Notes: a model not told the origin generated them from the letters alone. DNA of 64,000 nucleotides from Chaetoceros tenuissimus (GCA_021927905.1 BLLK01000029.1:992001-1056000); one strand, 5' to 3'; positions 52,407 to 62,346 are shown, counted from the stretch's first letter. Numbers and translations: made by a program.

Positions 52407-52784
52407 TTGTTTTGGCAAGAATATATTATCTTGGAATATACTGGTCAGCAGTGCTCTGTGGCTCCAGTCCTTGCTGAATATGATGAGACAAAGAATATTG
52501 ACATAGTTACCAGTGCAACAGCTGTAGATCTTGAAGATGGATCTACTGTCATTTGTGTGTTTGGACAAGGATTGTGGTTTGGAGAACAAATGAAAAAGTC
52601 ACCGATTAATCCTAATCAATGCAGAAACTATGGTGTTTCACTTTGTCATGATCCTACTGATCCCCACCGCCCTCTTGCTATAAGGAAAGAGAGATTTTCC
52701 ATACCTATGCAAATGTTCAATTCTAGCTGTGGTTTTGAATCTAGGCACCCAACTATGGAGGAGTTGGAGTGTCATACTGTCTGA
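52407..52784 (+). pseudogene. Copia protease-like region
   Basis: ILEYTGQQCSVAPVLAEYDE, VICVFGQGLWFGEQM and PINPNQCRNYGVSLC are the successive strands of the CoDi protease/pre-integrase part. The catalytic D-T box lies at its start and is not clear here. Fossil. Confidence 0.55.
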
Positions 52785-53289
52785 TATGCATTCTTGGAAT
52801 CCAGAAACTGTTTCCTTCCAAATCTCTTCTCTAAAGGAGGAGCAGCGTACCAAGCATGACTGGAGTTTGGAGCATTCCAAGCTTGACCTCCCTTTAACTC
52901 GGCTTTTTTCCTTAGTTGAAAGACCAAATGGTGTTCAAGTGCCTGTTTTTCACGATGACACTTTCATCTCTGATGTCATATGTATCCTAAAGCAGCAGGA
53001 TACATATGACATGTACATTGGTGCTGAGGTGTTGTTTCCAAATGCTGTTGGTGATGAACAAATGGGGAAGGTGGTCAAAAGGCTTCGTAAGAATGATGGT
53101 GATCCTTTAAACACTGGTAGCTATAACCCGCTGCATGATACTGCACTTTATCAAGTTGAATTTCCTTCTGGTTTAACAGAAAACATACAAGCTAACATTA
53201 TTGCTGAAAACATGTTCGCACAGGTAGATAGCAAGGGCCACCACCAGCAAATTCTTAAAGAAATCTCTGACCACTCTTGGGACCATACG

Positions 53290-53570
53290 GCCATACCTAG
53301 ATGGGATGGTTACATCAAGTCCAAGTCTGAAATGGTGCTGAAGAAGACCACTAAAGGATGGGAGCTGCTGGTGGAATGGAAGGATGGAACAATGACATGG
53401 GTACCTCTCAAGGACTTGAAGAATAGCAATCCGATAGAACTAGCTCAGTATGCTGTTATGAATGCTCTGGAGGAGGAGCCTGCTTTTAAGTGGTGGGTTC
53501 CATATACCCTTAAGAAGAGGGATAGTATTGTTGCCAAGGTGAAGTCTAAGTACTGGAGGACGATACATAA
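53290..53570 (+). other. Chromo-like segment at the integrase end
   Basis: IPRWDGYIKSKSEMVL followed by GWELLVEWKDGTMTWVPL and the AQYAVMNALEEEPAF helix. Three strands with spaced aromatic residues plus an acidic C-terminal helix resemble a chromodomain, lying between integrase and RT. Such a module could steer integration to particular chromatin. That role is inference. Confidence 0.55.
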
Positions 53571-53619
53571 GTTTGGTATACGAATTCCCAAGTCAGCAGA
53601 TGAAGCTTACAAATTGGAT

Positions 53620-54632
53620 GCTGATTCGAAGACTACCTTCTGGACTGATGCAATTAATAAAGAGATGGAGAACGTCAGGGTTGCCTTTGAATTTCTAGCA
53701 GGTGTGACTCCGGAGGACATACGTACTGGGAAAGAGAGACCTGGGTACAAGGGGATTCCTTGTCACATGATTTTTGATATAAAGATGAATGGCAAGTTTA
53801 CTCGTAAGGCCAGGCGTGTTGCAGGAGGACATGTCACTGATCCACCCTCGGCTATCACCTACTCCAGTGGTGTATCACCTACTCCAGTGTTGTATCTTGC
53901 GACAGTGTTAGGATTGCTCTGACAATTGCTAGCTTGAATGATCTTGATTTGTTTGCATGTGGTGTGGAGTCTGCTTATTTGTGTGCTGATTGCCTTGTTA
54001 GAATTGCTCTGACAATTGCTAGTTTAAATGATCTTGATTTGTTTGCATGTGATGTGGAATCTGCTTATTTGTGTGCTGACTGCCTTGAAAAAGTTTGGTG
54101 TGTAGCAGGTTCAGAATTTGGTTCTGACAAAGGCAAGGTTCTTCTGATTGTGTGTGCACTGTATGGACTAAAGTCATCCGGTGCTGCTTGGAGAGCCATG
54201 CTTGCCAAAGTTCTTCGTGAGGAGATGCATTTTGTTTGAACTGAGGCTGATCTTGACGTATACATCAGACAGGCATCTAAGGCAAACGGGGAGCTATACT
54301 ATGAGATGCTTCTTGTCTATGTTGAAAACATACTTGCAGTTTCAGAAGTTGCTGAAGAGCTAGTAGGTGTCATTGGATCGAAGTTCAAGTTGAAGAAGTC
54401 TTCAGTAGGCAGGCCTTCAAGATATCTTGGTGGTGGTATTGAGCAGGTCCAGACTGACGATGGTAGAATCATTTGGAGTGCAAACTGTATTGAGTATGTA
54501 AGGTCTGCAATTGAGATAGTTAAGAAGGATTTGTCTTCCAATCAAATTCCTCTGCACAGGAGAGGAGATGGAAAATGTCCTTTCCCTTCATCATATAGAC
54601 CTGAGCTGGATATGTTATCAGTAGTATATTAG
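53620..54632 (+). pseudogene. Copia reverse transcriptase region
   Basis: TTFWTDAINKEMENVRVAFE, IFDIKMNGKFTRKARRVAGG, then LDLFACDVESAYLCAD (motif A with Asp, duplicated nearby), ALYGLKSSGAAWRAML (motif B) and LLVYVENILAVSE, which stands where the YVDD box is expected. A ~65-base stretch around 53,925-54,075 is tandemly repeated. Fossil, broken. Confidence 0.65.
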
Positions 54633-54794
54633 AGTTTTGGGATGGGTATGTGAGCTTAGAAGGATTGATATCTTGACAGAAGTTAGTGTGCTTTTGCAAC
54701 ACTTATGCAATCCACATGAAGGGCACTTGGATGCTGTCTAGCTTCTGGGAAGCTTGGTTTTGATCCAGTCAGACCTGATGATGTACTCAGTCCT

Positions 54795-55320
54795 TTGGAT
54801 TGTGCTTTGATTAGTAAGATTGATTGGGCAGAGTTCTATCCAGATGCTGACGAACAGTTGCCACGTAGGATGCCTACACCTCATGGTGCAGAGGTTTTAA
54901 CTAGGGCCTATGTTGATGCGAATCATGCTGGTAACTTGGCTAACAGGCGTTCACATACTGGTATTTTGATTTATATTAACAACTCACCTGTTCTTTGGTA
55001 TAGCAAGAAACAGAACACTGTGGAGACTTCATCCTTTGGTAGTGAATTTGTTGCATTGCACATTGCTGTGGAGATGGTAGAGGCACTCAGATACAAGCTG
55101 AGATGTTTTGGCGTTCCTATTGATGGTCCTACTGAGGTACTTTGTGACAACAGGTCTGTTGTTACCAATTCAAGTGTGCTTGCATCAACTCCCAACAAAC
55201 GTCACAATGCTATTTAATATCATAGGGTGCGTGAAGCACAAGCATGTGGGATGATTAAAGTTTTGTGGGTCAAAGGCAAGTATAACTTGCCTGATTTGTT
55301 CAGTAAGACTACCATTGCTG
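54795..55320 (+). pseudogene. Copia RNase H region
   Basis: YVDANHAGNLANRRSHTGI, the Copia RNase H start with its Asp, then NTVETSSFGSEFVALHIAVE with the Glu, and EVLCDNRSVVTNSSV with the second Asp. The usual KELRKK-to-end segment follows. Fossil. Confidence 0.7.
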
Positions 55321-55479
55321 GAGATACTCGGTGGAATTTTGTAAATCAGATTATATAAGTCAGATTCTGTGGATGAAGTTTAGTTTAGATGGAGCGTAGG
55401 TCCTTCTCTTTGCAGTTGTACCTCCTGGCATAGCGCAGAAACCAGCTCCCGTTGGAGTATAGGAGTTCAATAAAAGAAT

Positions 55480-55487
55480 GTGGGGAG
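55480..55487 (+). promoter_or_regulatory. Polypurine tract before the 3' LTR
   Basis: GTGGGGAG directly before the LTR start TGATTAAATATT. Such tracts prime plus-strand DNA synthesis in LTR elements. Position and purine run support it. Confidence 0.6.
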
Positions 55488-55731
55488 TGATTAAATATTG
55501 CTGTTTAAGTGCTATGGTAACGCTGTATTGGTTAGAGCAAAGGTCTGTCTCCTGACTTAATATGGATAGGCACATATAGGCTTCTGGTTCTCAATATCTT
55601 TGTTTTTGCACCTTTTTGATTGTTCTGGTGCATCTTATAGTTTAGAATCTATCTAGTAATAACAAGTGTGTTTTCACCTACTCATAGCGATATCTTATTA
55701 GTTTACAAGTAAGTACACAAATATTTAGTCA
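55488..55731 (+). repeat. 3' LTR of the chromo-like Copia element
   Basis: 244 bases, TGATTAAATATT ... AATATTTAGTCA; the two ends are inverted complements over most of 12 bases. Related to the isolated LTR at 43,121-43,392. No matching 5' LTR is adjacent to the Gag end. Confidence 0.7.
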
Positions 55732-55824
55732 CCAACAGAATCTTTCTACGAGCATACATCACATCATGCAAAACTCAATATCTTGGCGAAGATGATTTGA
55801 AAACCATTCATCTTCAATGAAATT

Positions 55825-56658
55825 GTGCTTGAAATCCGTGAGCTCCAACATTGTACGATGAGTTTACTTCCAAAGCTGCCAATCTTTGTCATGAATGTTC
55901 GGCTTGGGGCATCACCTTGGCTCAACAGTTTTTTTACTCTCTTTCCAGTATCATTCAAGGAAACCTCAATGAAGATGAGTCTTTTCAGTTACCTGACCCT
56001 AGCACTTTGTGAACCAAATCCGATCACCTCAGAGCTCTCCTTTTGGTTCGTACTGCTGCTCAATCTGCCTATCTCAAATTGGAAAAGCAAAAAGAACCTG
56101 CCAGTAGGATCTTCTCAGTCTGGAGCTGCAGTTGCTGCTTTGCAGGCAGAACTTGATCTTCTTTGTGAACAGCACAGCCAACTTTCTTCTCAGTTGCTCA
56201 AGTTTCAATCTCAGTCTCCAGCCGAGTCTACTCTTGCAAGATACAAAGGCAATCATTCCACTGCTACTCGTCGTGTTCCCAAGGGACATGTATTATTTCC
56301 TATTAATGGTGTTCAGCATGTGAAAAACACCACTACTGGTTATGTGAGTAAATATCCATTTGGTTATAGTGGCTGTTTTCGCTGTGGTGATAAATCAACT
56401 GGAAAAGGTTGTTGGCCAGGAGACAAATGTCCTGCTTATAGATCTGTATCCACTGCGGAATTTTTCGCTGAATTCAATTGTCACATCCCAAATAAGAAGA
56501 ATGTCACTGGTCGTCGTCCAGACACACCTTCTGTAAGTATAGTTTCTTTCTATTTGTTTCTCTTGCCAACTCTACAACTCTACAATTCAAAGAAGATCTT
56601 TGTTTTGATACAACAGATCTTGCTGAAAAAGGCCAATATTGGTATAGAAGTCAATTGA
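55825..56658 (+). pseudogene. Gag-like zinc-knuckle fragment
   Basis: The second half carries a coiled-coil-like AALQAELDLLCEQHSQL and a Cys block GCFRCGDKSTGKGCWPGDKC followed by AEFFAEFNCHIP. A C-x2-C...W...C pattern before an FF-x-E-x2-x-H-x-P motif is what I associate with Gag-type proteins of diatom retroelements, but the family is uncertain. No RT accompanies it. The 3' ~50 codons are probably not part of the protein. Fossil fragment. Confidence 0.4.
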
Positions 56659-56821
56659 AGTGAGAAGAACATGTATACAAATCTTTACATAGAAAAGTTT
56701 CCATGCTAAGTACCACATGTCATATGAATGCTTCAAACTATTGATTTCAATTTTAGCTCTCTTTCTACAAAGGGACATCACCAAATCATGAAGAGGAGAA
56801 TTTTTTCCCCCTTAAATTATA

Positions 56822-57600
56822 GCTGCGTGTGGCATTTGTTATCTTGCTGGTTCAAAATACACTGATTTAATGGATATATTCAACATTTCAAGAACTGAAA
56901 CATATAGATGTCAGGACCAATTTATTGATGCAGTCTTGAATAGTGAGGAATTGAAAATTTGTTTACCATCAACCTATAAAGAAATTGAAAATGTTGCAAG
57001 AGGGTTCACAGAAATATCAACTTATGATATTCACAATGGTAGATGTGTTGGTGCTGTTGATGGTTTCTTCCAGAGTTGCACTTGCCCAACGATGGTTGAG
57101 TCAAACTTCAACCCTGGTGCATACTACTCTGGTCATTATCAGGACTATGGTACGAATACAGGCTGTGTGTGATGCAAAACTAAGATATCTTTTCTTTGCT
57201 GTTGCTGCACCAGGAAAAACAAATGACAGGGTTTCCATCACATTTTGTAGAGATCTACTGGAATATATAAATGGATTGAACTTTGGGGAAATATGTTGCT
57301 GGTGATGCAGCATATGACTTATCTGATCCACTGCTCATTCCCTTCACTGGTAGTCAATGGGCAAATGTAGACAAAGACGCTTTCAATTTTTTCTATCACA
57401 GCTAAGAATTAGAATTGAGATGTCATTTGCAAGATTAGTTTGAAAATGGTGGATTTTACAAATTCTTTGGAAACAAATTCAAGAATTCTAATGGCCTGTG
57501 CTCCACTTCACAACTTTGTTATTGATAAAGATGACAAAGTTACAGAAATATGGGAATCAGAGGATGACAAATCCCAATCTTGTGGATCACATGTTTCTTC
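56822..57600 (+). pseudogene. PIF/Harbinger (HARBI1-like) transposase, decayed
   Basis: DNA transposase relic. ICYLAGSKYTDLMDIFNISR is the helix-turn-helix-like N-terminal block. CVGAVDGFF carries the first Asp, NPGAYYSGHYQDYG follows, and DAKLRYLFFAVAAPGKTND comes in the next frame. VAGDAAYDLSDPLLIPF carries the second Asp, LRIRIEMSFARLV carries the Glu, and ILMACAPLHNFVI is the usual ending. The DDE triad is therefore all visible. A frameshift near 57,170, another near 57,295 and 57,400, and a stop after ARLV make it a pseudogene. An AG acceptor at 56,821 suggests an intron before it. Confidence 0.8.
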
Positions 57601-58130
57601 CTTTTGACCTTGCATATATACCAACAATTCCAGAAGACTTTGAGTCCCAGGTGGATCTTTGATACTCAGAAACACATTGGTCTCTTTGATAAAACAAAAC
57701 TCACTACAAAGACCACACTATAATAGAGTAAGGCAGGACAGGTACAAATTGCTACAAGAAAAATTGGATTCAGACATGATAGATTTAGAGTATTTTTCTC
57801 CAGCAGCTTAAAATTAATAAAATTTCAATCGTCAAGATTTTTACAGCTGTCCCCAACTGGTACAGGTCAGTTCAATAACCTTCCTGCCCTGATGTCCTTT
57901 CAAAGCTAGCTTATACTAGGGAAACTGCAACGATGATATCATAGAGTGGTGGTGATTAATTTACTAGCTTCATCTCTCTCTCTGATGTTACAAGGCCACA
58001 AGTAACTATAATCTGAGAATGCAAACTCTAATATACTCTTCCTTTAGCAGGCAGGCATCCAACTCTAAATGCAGACCTGTGCAGTCAGAGCCTTTACCAA
58101 GAAACCTAACAAACCTTAGATATCCCCTTT
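57601..58130. other. Non-coding stretch after the Harbinger relic
   Basis: AT-rich, no open frame of interest. It separates two convergent genes and may include the right part of a Harbinger element, but I found no TIR or 3-base target duplication. Confidence 0.4.
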
Positions 58131-58171
58131 TGTTTTTTTTTTAATTTTAAAGTAATTTTTGCAATCCCGAT

Positions 58172-59962
58172 TTATACCCCAAGTTGACTTTTTACATTGT
58201 TAAATTCTGCCTTCAAGATGGCAATAAATTCAGCATTTTCCTCAGTATCATCTTTTTCTTCTATAGATCTAATGTCTTGACACAATTTCTTGAATAGGTC
58301 CATTAATGCAGCTCTTGTACCAGCAGACATTAATTTTGTGATTGCCTTATTTCTTTCAACAACAGATTTGCCAATGCCATCATCCTTTTCATTCTGCTGA
58401 AGTTTTTGCATGAGCAGCTTCAGCTACTTCTTTTTCTAGGTCTCTACAATTCCACTACTTCTTTTCTTCATAGATTTGGATGTGTCATTAGAAACAACAG
58501 TAGGAAGCATTGAAAACATTGGAAGGAAGTTGAGAATACACAACATTTTCGAAGTCCAGTACTTCAACTTTGTTCAAGACGAAGATGGTAATAAAGAATA
58601 AAAAATTTGCTTGTGTAATCACCAAATTGTTGTTGTTAGCCACTTTTGTTCTTCTTGTTTCTGTCAGTTCTGTAAAGCTTATTCAGGTGATTGATACAGC
58701 CGCAATTTGTGGATCTTTATCTTGTACCCTTTCAAATTTCTCCTTTAATTCTGGAAATTTGTTGAGGCCAAGAGCCATAACATTTTCAGGAGGATTGTTA
58801 TAGAAGTTTGTTAACTTTTTAATAGTTTTCTTCTTGGGGATGTGGTGGTATCATAATCCTCTCTATCATACTTTTTAAAGAGCATAAGTTAGGAATCTCT
58901 TGTGCTTTCATGTAAGATTACATTAACAAGCTTGAGAAAAGTTTCATCATATGTACCAGCATCTTTTATGTAAACAGGGCAAGCATCTTTTGCAGGGGCT
59001 CTTTTTACATTATTCTTCGAGGAGCCATTGGGGACCTTACTGAGTTCCTCTGTCACTGAAAGTCCATTAGTAATCTCTTTTTGCATGGCTTCCACTACTT
59101 TACCTGTGTATTTGATACCAAAGGTAGAGCAGATGCCTCTCAACATCTCAGCTTTAAAATCATCTCCACCATCTCTGCCCTGAGATTCAAGGCCAGAGCT
59201 GGTATAGTTGCTACGACAATGGGTTAGTACATGCATTGGTATTTGTTGTAGATCTGCCACAAATGCCTTCGGATCCGTGCTGCGCAGCTTTACCATTGCT
59301 GCCGCTGCCAAATTCTTTGCTGCCACTTTCCAATCGGCAAGTCCATCCAACAAATTGAGTCTTGGGAATAGTTCCATTGGGTCCAAATCTCCATCGCCCA
59401 GACCATCATAAACTACAAAGGCAGGGACTGGCACTGCTTGCATCAAGTCATCCGCAGTCGTGGTTACATTCCGAGCCTCCACTGGCTTTCCTGCTGCAAT
59501 TGCAACATCCACCTGTGCCTCCGTTGGCACCAGCATCTTCATGTATTTGAATACTGATGGTGATAGCACCACTGGATCTGGATCGATATCGGCATCTCCA
59601 TCACCAACTAGCCCCAGTACTTTTCCCGCAACTGGACTAAATGTCAAAAAGGTTTTTGTACCGTACCCCATGGAATGGATTACGCAAAGTTGCATTGTGT
59701 CCGGTACAATAACCAACAGCACTACTGCCAAGTGTTCAGCATTTAATGCGCTGAGATCCCTCTCGTCTTGTGACAAGAAATTCCACAACTTTTCTGCCTG
59801 TTCCTTCTGTTCTTGCCGAGGCACTCGTGCAAGCCGTTTTGCCACATTGGAAATAGGTGCCGGCAGCTCGCCATTTCCATCCTGATGTGTCGGAGTTTGT
59901 GCTTCGGAGTCTAGTGCATTTTCGAAGCCTGCATCCTCCCTCTCTTCCTCGTTGTCGTTCAT
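58172..59962 (-). pseudogene. Unrecognised gene, minus strand, probably decayed at its 3' part
   Basis: The first 357 codons (59,962-58,889) are open. They have an acidic start, RQEQKEQAEKLWNFLSQDER, a hydrophobic beta-rich stretch (LAVVLLVIVPDTMQLCVIHS), an Asp/Gly-rich DGDADIDPDP, and a helical C-terminal part. Beyond a stop at 58,889 protein-like sequence continues in changing frames (NPPENVMALGLNKFPELKEK near 58,760, then a coiled coil ending FIAILKAEFNNVKSQLGV at 58,172). Either short introns or lesions separate them. It runs towards the Harbinger transposase, and two-gene Harbinger elements exist, so an accessory transposon gene is possible. A host gene is the alternative. I do not recognise the family. 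Confidence 0.4.
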
Positions 59963-60352
59963 TTTTTTCTATTTATTATTATTACTCTCAACAACGTTCT
60001 TTTGCCCAGATCAACCTTCCAAATTTCAATTCATCTAGCAGAAAGAATGAGTGTTTTGCTAGTCCTTGTGGTGCTTCACTTCTTGTTTGTTTTGGTTCAC
60101 AGCCATCGGACGGCTGTGAACTCTTCGCTGCTTCTCCTTCTTTCCTTCCCATTTCTATCTTCTACCTCTCTGCGAGAGATGATCTCATCTCCATTTTTAT
60201 CCCTGTAGGGTCTGTACAAATGGAATCATTACCTGATTGGAGATAATGTAGATAGTGGAGATGGTTGCTGGGAAAGACCCTTTTAGCCTTTGTGGAGGAC
60301 CTGAACCATAACGTGATTATGACGTCAGGATGAGGTTTACATGCGTACTTGT
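59963..60352. other. Upstream region of the minus-strand gene, no feature
   Basis: AT- and CT-rich 5' flank without a clear frame. An inverted pair GCCATCGGACGGC-like sits near 60,100-60,115. Ends at the TRIM insertion. Confidence 0.35.
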
Positions 60353-60496
60353 TGTTGATGTGCGCGCCACGCGCACTCATCTTTCCAGGAGAAGCATCGC
60401 ATTTCCACCAGATAATCATCACTCGCATAGCTCATAATATTATCTAGTTCCCTTTTTGCACATCTTGTTCACACTACCGTAGTTACTGTTTCAGCA
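60353..60496 (+). repeat. TRIM LTR 1
   Basis: 144 bases, TG...CA. It contains a perfect short hairpin TGCGCGCCACGCGCA (60,359-60,373) and the 13-mer TATTATCTAGTTC (60,438-60,450), which can pair with the priming site just past the LTR. Confidence 0.85.
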
Positions 60497-60509
60497 GAAC
60501 TAGATAATA
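60497..60509 (+). promoter_or_regulatory. Self-complementary primer-binding site of the TRIM
   Basis: GAACTAGATAATA begins at the first base after LTR1 and is the perfect reverse complement of LTR positions 60,438-60,450. Self-priming of this type is known from the Tf1 group, where the transcript's 5' end pairs with the site. It would imply a transcript start near 60,438. No tRNA complement was recognised. Confidence 0.65.
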
Positions 60510-60874
60510 ATTGTGGGACAGTTATTACTTGTAGACGAGTTGTTGCTAGATTAGGTAGCGCCTATCGTTGAGAAGATTGGTACAGATATATGTTATCCAG
60601 TCCTCAGTCCGACAACTGAAACCCCTTCACTACTCTAGAAGTCTTGACCACATCCAGCACCGGCACCAGACCCTCTGCTCGAGTTCCTAAACAGCTTCTA
60701 GTCCGAACCTCTCTATACATGCAGCATCAGCTCCTAGGGTGAATTGATTCAGACCAATTTGCACCAGTTCCTAGGGTGGAGGTTACCGTGGTTCTCACTC
60801 TGTTCATCCCTGACATTTTTGATTTTTTATGGCTCGCAGCACCATAGCCATATACCGCTTCTCGTGCTAGGGTG

Positions 60875-61018
60875 TGTTGATGTGCGCGCCACGCGCACTC
60901 ATCTTTCCACGAGAAGCATCGCATTTCCACCAGATAATCATCACTCGCATAGCTCATAATATTATCTAGTTCCCTTTTTGCACATCTTGTTCACACTACC
61001 GTAGTTACTGTTTCAGCA
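60875..61018 (+). repeat. TRIM LTR 2
   Basis: 144 bases, one difference from LTR1 (CCACGAG against CCAGGAG). Followed directly by the target duplication CTTGT. Any promoter in it would point towards the gene at 61,165. Confidence 0.85.
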
Positions 61019-61164
61019 CTTGTATCTTACAGACCTCTGGATGCAAGTACAAGAAAGAATCATTCCACATCTACGTACATACCAAGTATTTCTATCACTC
61101 AGCTATTTCAGCATCACTTGCACAGCTATACCTATTTCATATTTTCTTTTATTCATTTTAAAAA

Positions 61165-62346
61165 ATGAGACTTTACGTTTGTGTACTGTACTTATTTCTT
61201 TTCACACACATTTACTTTTTTTTCTTTCGGGGAGGGAAAAATCAAAATGCAAAAGAATACATATCAGCAAGCACAGAGTCAATTATATTTGAGAATATGA
61301 AATCTTTACATTATAATGAGAAACATGGAAAAGGATGTGATATATACAAGAATTCTTTTGAAAAACATGATAAATTTGGAAATTACGTGAATGATCTAAA
61401 AAGCACATTTGTTCCTGCTCAGAACAATTTTTCTGGTGTATCTGACCTAATGAAAACAATAAAAAAAAGAAAATCTTTTGATAACCGAAGATTATGCAAA
61501 TCCTTAAGAATAAATGGGTTAGAAACAAAAGAACTTTTCCCACAAAGTTCGCTGTCTTTCATCCCAGGACAAGGTTTTTTGGAACCTTTACTACCACCAA
61601 TGAGACACCCACTATTTTGCAAAAATGTGACAGAATATATTGTTTCAACAGATTATATTGTGCATGATTTTGAGGCAATGTGTAATACACTCAAACCATA
61701 TTCCAAAATTATAATGATTGATATGGGAGCAGGTAAGTCAAGAAGAAACACATTTTTTTCGTCTCATTGTTGCATTTGTATTTTAGACCTTACAAGCCCC
61801 AACTGTGAAGATTTAGCAAGAGAAAATGGTCCCGTTATCAAGCTTCTTGACTTATACTCTAAATTTGGTTTCGAATTTGATCACATATATGGGTTCGAAA
61901 AAAAATTTACTGATCCAAATTATTTGTATGGATCCCAATTGCCAAAAAAATATATGAAATCTTTCCATTGGATCAACGTAGGTAAGAAAGTTGATTTGTA
62001 TTATTTCAAAATTGAAGCTACTTTATTTAATTATTTTCCAGCTGTTGAAAAGGAAAAATCAAGCATGTTAAATCCATTACAAAGTATTGTCAAATCATTT
62101 GAAATTAATGATTTTGTTGTTGTCAAACTCGACATTGATCACAGTGAAACTGAAATGTCTTTAGTTTCTCAAATACTAGATGACGAAGAACTTTTAGAAA
62201 AAATTGACCAGTTCTACTTTGAACATCATGTGAACATGTTTGAAACGGCAAACTTTTTTGGAAAAGTTTCTGGGACAGTCGAAACCACCATGAATTTATT
62301 TCGTAGTCTACGAAAAAATAATATTGCGTCACACTTTTGGGTTTGA
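61165..62346 (+). CDS. Membrane-anchored methyltransferase-like protein with two short introns
   Basis: Type II membrane protein of a family I recall as widespread in diatoms, with a Rossmann/SAM-methyltransferase-like core; substrate unknown. The Met at 61,165 starts a hydrophobic anchor (YVCVLYLFLFTHIYFFFF). A Lys-rich stem follows, then HPLFCKNVTEYIVSTDYIVHDFEAMC, KIIMIDMGA (the glycine-rich nucleotide loop region), GFEFDHIYGFE (acidic residue at a beta-strand end), FHWINV, DFVVVKLDID, and the end IDQFYFEHHVN. The two GT-AG introns (61,733-61,786; 61,982-62,041) are multiples of three and leave the frame open whether removed or kept. Removing them restores the spacing expected of the motifs. 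The protein is then about 355 aa. Confidence 0.65.
   Translation: MRLYVCVLYLFLFTHIYFFFFRGGKNQNAKEYISASTESIIFENMKSLHYNEKHGKGCDIYKNSFEKHDKFGNYVNDLKSTFVPAQNNFSGVSDLMKTIKKRKSFDNRRLCKSLRINGLETKELFPQSSLSFIPGQGFLEPLLPPMRHPLFCKNVTEYIVSTDYIVHDFEAMCNTLKPYSKIIMIDMGAGKSRRNTFFSSHCCICILDLTSPNCEDLARENGPVIKLLDLYSKFGFEFDHIYGFEKKFTDPNYLYGSQLPKKYMKSFHWINVGKKVDLYYFKIEATLFNYFPAVEKEKSSMLNPLQSIVKSFEINDFVVVKLDIDHSETEMSLVSQILDDEELLEKIDQFYFEHHVNMFETANFFGKVSGTVETTMNLFRSLRKNNIASHFWV
61733..61786 (+). other. Intron 1 of the methyltransferase-like gene (predicted)
   Basis: GTAAGT donor, T-rich tract, TTTTAG acceptor, 54 bases. It splits a codon after ATGGGAGCAG. Retention would add 18 residues directly after the MGA motif, in the part most likely to bind cofactor. 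Confidence 0.7.
61982..62041 (+). other. Intron 2 of the methyltransferase-like gene (predicted)
   Basis: GTAAGA donor, TTTTCCAG acceptor, 60 bases, AT-rich. It interrupts the segment after FHWINV. Retention would add 20 residues rich in Tyr, Phe and Leu. Confidence 0.7.

Larger units (their letters stand above)
51059..55731 (+). mobile_element. Ty1/copia element with chromo-like segment and 3' LTR
   Basis: Gag (51,059 on), protease-like region (52,407-52,784), integrase C-terminal part with chromo-like segment (52,730-53,560), RT (53,620-54,632), RNase H (54,795-55,320), polypurine tract and 3' LTR. The integrase catalytic core and a 5' LTR are not found. It is broken, with around half a dozen or more lesions, so older than the DIRS-like copies. 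Confidence 0.75.
60353..61018 (+). mobile_element. TRIM: 666-base miniature LTR retroelement
   Basis: Two 144-base LTRs (60,353-60,496 and 60,875-61,018), TGTTGA ... TCAGCA, differ at a single base. The whole is flanked by the 5-base direct repeat CTTGT (60,348-60,352 and 61,019-61,023). The 378-base interior has no coding capacity, so the element is non-autonomous and would depend on proteins from another LTR element. Directly after LTR1 the 13-mer GAACTAGATAATA is the exact complement of 60,438-60,450 within the LTR. Near-identical LTRs mean a young insertion. It looks whole. It lies 146 bases before the start of the methyltransferase-like gene. Confidence 0.85.

Noticed and set aside
43121-55731. 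One nested Copia element bounded by the two related LTRs
   Set aside because: The LTRs differ too much and no matching target duplication was seen (CTGA before, CCAA after); kept only as an open possibility in the findings.
58570-58803. 77-residue plus-strand frame with a hydrophobic stretch
   Set aside because: Lies opposite protein-like sequence of the minus-strand gene; no supporting signal.
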